Source: Gammaproteobacteria bacterium 42_54_T18
GTDB taxonomy: Bacteria; Pseudomonadota; Gammaproteobacteria; Pseudomonadales; Ketobacteraceae
Assembly (NCBI GenBank): GCA_002163245.1
Contig: MAAL01000194.1
Location: 40,331 to 104,330, forward strand
DNA: 64,000 nt
Direction: 5' to 3'
The position numbers and the translations under genes are program-made. The notes under the pieces were generated by a model. That model saw only the letters and a list, made by a program, of their open reading frames with translations, searched no databases and was not told where the DNA came from. How positions within the stretch are numbered: position 1 is the first letter of the stretch; every line of letters begins with the position of its first letter. Positions 59,654-64,000 of the stretch are shown here, piece by piece.

Positions 59654-62397
59654 GCCAACCATTACAGTACACCCCTCCTGCCCGTAAGATCATCAAAACC
59701 ACCTGTGCCTATTGTGGTGTTGGCTGTGGGGTATTAGCCAATATTGATGAAAAAAGCCGCAGCATTCAGGTAGAAGGGGATCAAAGTCACCCGGCAAACT
59801 ACGGTAAACTATGCTCCAAAGGTTCCGCTTTAGCAGAAACTGTCACGTTAAAAAATCGCTTACTCAAGCCCTCGATTAATCAGCAGGAATGTAGCTGGGA
59901 ACAGGCCATTGATGAGGTTTCTCATCGATTTACCCAGATCATTCACGACCATGGCCCCGACGCCATCGCATTTTATGGCTCCGGCCAATTGCTCACCGAA
60001 GACTATTATGTGGCCAATAAATTGATGAAGGGATTTATTGGCAGTGGCAATATGGATACCAATAGCCGCCTCTGTATGTCATCAACCGTAGCAGGGCAAA
60101 AACGCGCCTTTGGCAGCGACACCATGCCCGGCAGTTATTCCGATATAGAACGTGCAGACCTTATTGTATTAATTGGATCCAACACCGCTTGGTGCCACCC
60201 TATATTATTCCAGCGTATTCGTGTCACTAAGGAAAAACGCCCTCACGTTAAAGTAGTAGTCATTGACCCAAGAGAAACCATTACCTGCGATATTGCCGAC
60301 CTGCATTTACCTCTAAAAATAGGCTCTGATGTCGCGTTATTCCAAGGATTGTTACATTACCTCGATCAGCACCAACACCTTGATCAAGCGTTTATCACTG
60401 AACACGTGGAAGGGGTTCAGGACAGCCTAGATTCCGCAAACAACGACAACATTCAACATACTGCCAATCTCTGCAATATACCTGAAACCTCACTCACTCA
60501 GTTTTATCAATGGTTTGCGGATACCGGCAACACATTATCGCTCTATAGCCAAGGTGTTAACCAATCCAGCGCCGGCACCGATAAAGTCAATGCCATTATT
60601 AATTGCCACCTGGTTACCGGTAAAATTGCGAAACCCGGCATGGGGCCGTTCTCACTCACCGGGCAACCTAACGCCATGGGGGGGAGAGAGGTTGGAGGCT
60701 TAGCGCATCAATTAGCCGCTCACATGGACTTTGCAACACCCGGAGATATCGACCGTGTTGCCCGGTTTTGGCAGGCCGACAACATCGCTCGCCACAAAGG
60801 GCTTCCTGCCGTTGAGCTATTTGAGAATGTTGCCAACGGCAAAATAAAAGCCATCTGGATTATGAGCACAAATCCGATCGTCAGCATGCCCAACGCTAAC
60901 AAAGTCCGCCAAGCGTTACAGCAATGTGAGTTTGTCGTGGTATCCGATTGTGTTCTTAATCAGGATACCTGCGCGGTGGCCAATGTATTACTACCAGCAG
61001 CAGGCTGGAGCGAAAAAGATGGTACGGTCACCAACTCAGAGCGTCGCATTTCTCGCCAGCGGGCACTATTTCCTTACGCAGGAGAATCAAAACCAGACTG
61101 GTGGATTATTACAGAAGTTGCCAAAGCGATGGGGTTTGCAGAAGCATTCCCATATCAAAAACCTGCAGACATCTTCCGTGAACACGCCCGCTTATCGGGT
61201 TTTGAAAATCATCAAGAAGACCGCTTTCGCGTTTTTAATATTTCAGGTTTAGCTGATCTTAGCGATCAACAGTATCAAAACCTATTACCGATTCAATGGC
61301 CCATCTTACCATCAACATCACCAGACGATGTTAATGGTACCCAAAGAGCGTTTGCTGATTTTCAATTCAGCACGCCATCAAAAAAAGCCCAATGTATTCC
61401 CTTACAATACCGCAGTCCCGTGAATGCTGCCACAGACGAATTTCCACTTATTCTTAATACTGGCCGCATTCGAGATCAATGGCACACCATGTCACGAACT
61501 GCTCTCGCACCCAGGCTTAATCAGCATAAACCGGAACCCTTTGTAGAAATCCATCCGGATGATGCCAAACGCTACCAGCTAACAAACGGTGCCATTGCCA
61601 CCATCCATAACCAGCAAGCACAAATGCAAGCTCGTATTGTGGTTACCACCACACAACAAGTGGGCAATATCTTTATTCCGATCCATTGGACATCGGATCT
61701 TTCTAATCGAGGACGTGTAGGCCCCTTGGTTAATGCCATTGTTGACCCGGTTTCTTTTCAACCAGAAAGCAAAAGCACCCCCGTTGCTATCAGTCTTTAT
61801 GATGCTAACTGGTATGGTTTTATCCTTAGCCGCCAACGTCTTTCCAGCACCATAACGGATTATCATGTAGAAGTTCCAAACACAGATCATTATCGTTTTG
61901 AACTTGCTCACACTGAGTCATTCGCTAACTCATCACGGCAATGGGCTGAGTCGGTTGTACAATCACTGTATCAAACAAACGCTGACATCACGTTTGATAA
62001 ACTCGAATGGCAAACCTACCAAGATACCAGCCAACATCAATTTCGTGCGGCAGTATTTTATCAGCAGCAGTTAGAAGCGGTAATAATGATTGGGCCCACA
62101 CCCAAACTTCCTGAACGTGACTGGATAGCACAACTATTTAGTCAAACAGAAATTTCCTATGAAGAACGTTTAGCACTACTATCAGGTCGTCCTCCAAGTG
62201 GCAGTAGTAATGTAGGGCCTATTGTGTGCGCCTGTTTTAATGTAGGAGAAAACACCATCATTAATGCCATTCACACACACAACGTTAGTCAATATCAGCA
62301 AGTAGGAGAACTATTAAAAGCAGGAACCAATTGTGGCTCCTGTGTTCCTGATATAAAAACCTTGATTAAAAACGCATCTAAAAACAGCAGCAACTAA
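59650..62397 (+). CDS. nasA: Assimilatory nitrate reductase catalytic subunit
   Basis: NasA reduces nitrate to nitrite in the cytoplasm with Mo-bisMGD and [4Fe-4S]. 915 residues. The N-terminal cluster is CAYCGVGCGV with CSKG; molybdopterin regions include YGSGQLLTEDYYVANKLMKG, NSRLCMSSTVAGQKRAFG (conserved Cys) and TNSERRISRQR. The last ~60 residues form a BFD-like [2Fe-2S] domain (CACFNVGENTI, GTNCGSCVPDIK), as in Klebsiella-type NasA, probably receiving electrons from the partner flavoprotein. No nitrite reductase or nitrate transporter is within the window. Confidence 0.93.
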   Translation: MSQPLQYTPPARKIIKTTCAYCGVGCGVLANIDEKSRSIQVEGDQSHPANYGKLCSKGSALAETVTLKNRLLKPSINQQECSWEQAIDEVSHRFTQIIHDHGPDAIAFYGSGQLLTEDYYVANKLMKGFIGSGNMDTNSRLCMSSTVAGQKRAFGSDTMPGSYSDIERADLIVLIGSNTAWCHPILFQRIRVTKEKRPHVKVVVIDPRETITCDIADLHLPLKIGSDVALFQGLLHYLDQHQHLDQAFITEHVEGVQDSLDSANNDNIQHTANLCNIPETSLTQFYQWFADTGNTLSLYSQGVNQSSAGTDKVNAIINCHLVTGKIAKPGMGPFSLTGQPNAMGGREVGGLAHQLAAHMDFATPGDIDRVARFWQADNIARHKGLPAVELFENVANGKIKAIWIMSTNPIVSMPNANKVRQALQQCEFVVVSDCVLNQDTCAVANVLLPAAGWSEKDGTVTNSERRISRQRALFPYAGESKPDWWIITEVAKAMGFAEAFPYQKPADIFREHARLSGFENHQEDRFRVFNISGLADLSDQQYQNLLPIQWPILPSTSPDDVNGTQRAFADFQFSTPSKKAQCIPLQYRSPVNAATDEFPLILNTGRIRDQWHTMSRTALAPRLNQHKPEPFVEIHPDDAKRYQLTNGAIATIHNQQAQMQARIVVTTTQQVGNIFIPIHWTSDLSNRGRVGPLVNAIVDPVSFQPESKSTPVAISLYDANWYGFILSRQRLSSTITDYHVEVPNTDHYRFELAHTESFANSSRQWAESVVQSLYQTNADITFDKLEWQTYQDTSQHQFRAAVFYQQQLEAVIMIGPTPKLPERDWIAQLFSQTEISYEERLALLSGRPPSGSSNVGPIVCACFNVGENTIINAIHTHNVSQYQQVGELLKAGTNCGSCVPDIKTLIKNASKNSSN

Positions 62398-62417
62398 ACC
62401 AAAACAGAGAGCAAATT

Positions 62418-63026
62418 ATGATCCGCAGTATGACAGCCTTTAGCCGCAAAGAAGCCAAAACTGAATGGGGCGATATTTCTTGGGAAGTCCGCTCGGTGAA
62501 TCACCGCTATTTAGAAGTCCACCCTCGACTAGCCGAACCCTTGCGTGACATTGAAAACACCATCAGAGAGCGCATTCGAAAACGTCTTAGTCGAGGCAAA
62601 GTGGAGTGCACATTAAAATTAAAAACGGATCATCTCGCCCCTTCCGGCATGTCGGTTAATGAAGCCGTCGCAAAACAACTCGTAAAAGCGGCTGAACAAC
62701 TAAAAAGCATTGCACCCAATGCCGCACCACTATCAACACAAGCCATCCTCAACTGGCCCGGCATTCTTGCTACAGAAGAAACAGACTTCAGCGAAATCCG
62801 GCAAGCAGCATTAGTATTACTGCAAGAAAACCTTGATGATTTCATCGAGCACAGAGAACGTGAAGGACAAGAACTTGCCCGCTTGATCAATGAACGTCTT
62901 GATGCCATCTTAATTCAAGTCGCTACCGTTAAAGAAAATTTGCCAAAAATTCTTAAAGCACAGCGTCAAAAGATTCTAGCAAAATTCGAAGATGTTCAAG
63001 TGAATCTTGATGGCGATAGACTGTAA
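62418..63026 (+). pseudogene. yicC: YicC endoribonuclease, interrupted by an IS
   Basis: YicC proteins (about 287 aa) are endoribonucleases of the YicC/YloC family. The first 202 residues match well: IRSMTAFSRKEAKTEWGDIS, WEVRSVNHRYLEVHPRL, RLSRGKVECTLKL, ILNWPGILATEETD, REREGQELARLI and KILAKFEDVQVNLDGDRL. Then the reading stops: the TAA falls at the first bases of the insertion sequence and about 85 C-terminal residues, including the most conserved C-terminal domain, are lost. The remaining fragment is probably inactive. The rest of the gene should resume beyond the right edge. Confidence 0.85.
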
Positions 63027-64000
63027 GCGTCCGGCCAACACTTAGCATTACCCACAAATATCTTGATAATCTTCAACAATATCCATTAATCTTTGCCAGC
63101 CTTTCCATAGACTGATCATTCCTGGTGGTGGATCTGTGCGGCGACCGATATAACCGCCAAGTTTTGCTATCCAAAAGAAGACATCTTCTATGGTTGGAGG
63201 TTTAGAGGGAGTGCTTTTCGTTTTGTTAGATTTTCGATAAAGAATTTTCCACTCTAACGGCGACAGAACTGTCAAACAGCAATCGTTTTTGCGGGACTTA
63301 AAGCTACGAGAAAGCCAAAACAACCGCCAAGCAACTATACTTTTAAGTGTAATATATTTTTTTAGTCGTTCAGCATCCCTTAGCTGCGATTTTTCTACCG
63401 CACACCCGGATTTCAATACTTTATGAAATAGCTCTACATTCCATCGGAGGGAATACCATCGTATTTTTTCAATTGCATCATCTAATGAATTTATTGGTAG
63501 GTCAGTTAACAAAACCCAGCAAAGCGCATCACACCCCTTAGGTGGATTTCGTTCTATTGCCATGATAGCTGAGAGCTCAATCATTGGTAAATAACCATCT
63601 TTATTCTCCGTTTTATTTGATGGCGGCGGCATTGATATAGTTGTATAGATGACGGATACAAAGGCTTCTCGGAATTTTTTCTTCCCATTGACCTGAATGC
63701 TAATAGTTGATCGCCCTTTAGCTCGCATACCTTTTAAATGATCAAACAAAAATTCAGAAGGAGCCTCTCGTCTTTTCGTTTTGTTAATTGCCCTGTTTCT
63801 GGCGGCCCGAATTAAAACATGCTCCTTAAGATCGGCTGCTTCCCTAAAAAACTCATATATATCAGACTCCCTGTCTGCCACGTGGATTATCTCTGTTTTC
63901 CCAAAATCCATGCGACTTGCTTTGACTAAGATATCAACCCAGCGTTTGCTCTCCTTTTTATTTATATTGTTATTCCAATGTCGCAGACTTCTCTTTTCTT
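63024..64000. mobile_element. IS4-family insertion sequence (left end, partial)
   Basis: The yicC homology stops near 63024, where CTGTAAGCGTCCGGCCAACA begins, likely the terminal inverted repeat. The transposase gene lies inside on the minus strand with its 3' end 22 bp from this end, and extends past the window. The second end and any target-site duplication are outside. Confidence 0.8.
63048..64000 (-). CDS. IS4/IS50-like DDE transposase (N-terminus beyond window)
   Basis: The frame is open to the right edge (upstream residues read HWNNNINKKESKRWVDILVK), so the true start lies outside; the internal ATG at 63911 is not it. VADRESDIYEFFRE contains the second catalytic Asp in the DRE context typical of IS4-type enzymes. 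WYSLRWNVELFHKVLKSGC is the Y-(2)R-(3)E-(6)K signature with the catalytic Glu. The C-terminus ends LGGYIGRRTDPPPGMISLWK then a short helix, common to this family. It is intact over the visible part. Confidence 0.88.
   Translation of the reverse strand, partial: EKRSLRHWNNNINKKESKRWVDILVKASRMDFGKTEIIHVADRESDIYEFFREAADLKEHVLIRAARNRAINKTKRREAPSEFLFDHLKGMRAKGRSTISIQVNGKKKFREAFVSVIYTTISMPPPSNKTENKDGYLPMIELSAIMAIERNPPKGCDALCWVLLTDLPINSLDDAIEKIRWYSLRWNVELFHKVLKSGCAVEKSQLRDAERLKKYITLKSIVAWRLFWLSRSFKSRKNDCCLTVLSPLEWKILYRKSNKTKSTPSKPPTIEDVFFWIAKLGGYIGRRTDPPPGMISLWKGWQRLMDIVEDYQDICG

Overview
The window reads as a chromosomal segment of a moderately AT-rich marine-type gammaproteobacterium of the Pseudomonadales/Oceanospirillales kind. 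The evidence is gene content and order: coaD-ferredoxin-ggt-mutM, rpmB-rpmG-radC-coaBC-algC-argB-slmA, rph-pyrE and yicC, plus a TetR / coniferyl-aldehyde-dehydrogenase-type ALDH / Tat-lipoprotein / GMC-oxidoreductase block that I recall sitting next to coaD in Pseudomonas. No rRNA, tRNA or CRISPR array was recognised. The genus cannot be fixed from the sequence alone.

Layout. (1) 1-3.4 kb is an accessory patch on the minus strand. It holds two orphan C-terminal modules of polymorphic toxins, one with its candidate immunity gene and terminator, then a small unknown ORF and a roughly 570-bp non-coding block packed with hairpins. This patch abuts and truncates a flagellar fliR, with fliQ intact beside it. 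(2) 4.2-8.0 kb has two convergent operons of unknown function. One encodes a small exported protein and two TPR proteins; the other encodes an HExxH zinc-protease-like protein, a TPR protein and a small protein. (3) 8.2-18.6 kb is one giant lipoprotein gene of about 3,480 codons: calcium-binding thrombospondin-type-3 repeats plus three related globular modules. It is split by a C10 homopolymer and would be in frame with C9 or C12. (4) 19-28 kb is metabolic: a PHA-synthase-like protein, Tat-exported superoxide reductase, a c-type-haem DUF3365 protein, the TetR/ALDH/GMC block with a palindromic operator inside a promoter spacer, an LpxL-type acyltransferase and a Nudix CoA pyrophosphatase.

(5) 28-36 kb is signalling: a large membrane histidine kinase, a chemoreceptor remnant, an Hpt-HD-GYP gene broken by a one-base shift at an A6 run, a tail-anchored FHA-like protein, an ABC-F ATPase and a membrane coiled-coil protein. 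(6) 36-41 kb encodes a hybrid peroxiredoxin-glutaredoxin and an M48 protease followed by three AIM24-family paralogues. (7) 41-63 kb is the conserved core: CoA synthesis (coaD, coaBC), DNA repair (mutM), ribosomal proteins L28 and L33, arginine and pyrimidine synthesis, cell-division control (slmA), RNase PH and assimilatory nitrate reductase with its flavoprotein partner. (8) An IS4-family element has inserted in yicC and runs off the right edge.

Two themes recur. Motility genes show decay (truncated fliR without an adjacent fliP; a chemoreceptor fragment). Several coding sequences are interrupted at homopolymers, which may be contingency loci or sequencing errors; the sequence alone cannot decide. 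Very long, perfect palindromic terminators close several convergent gene pairs.
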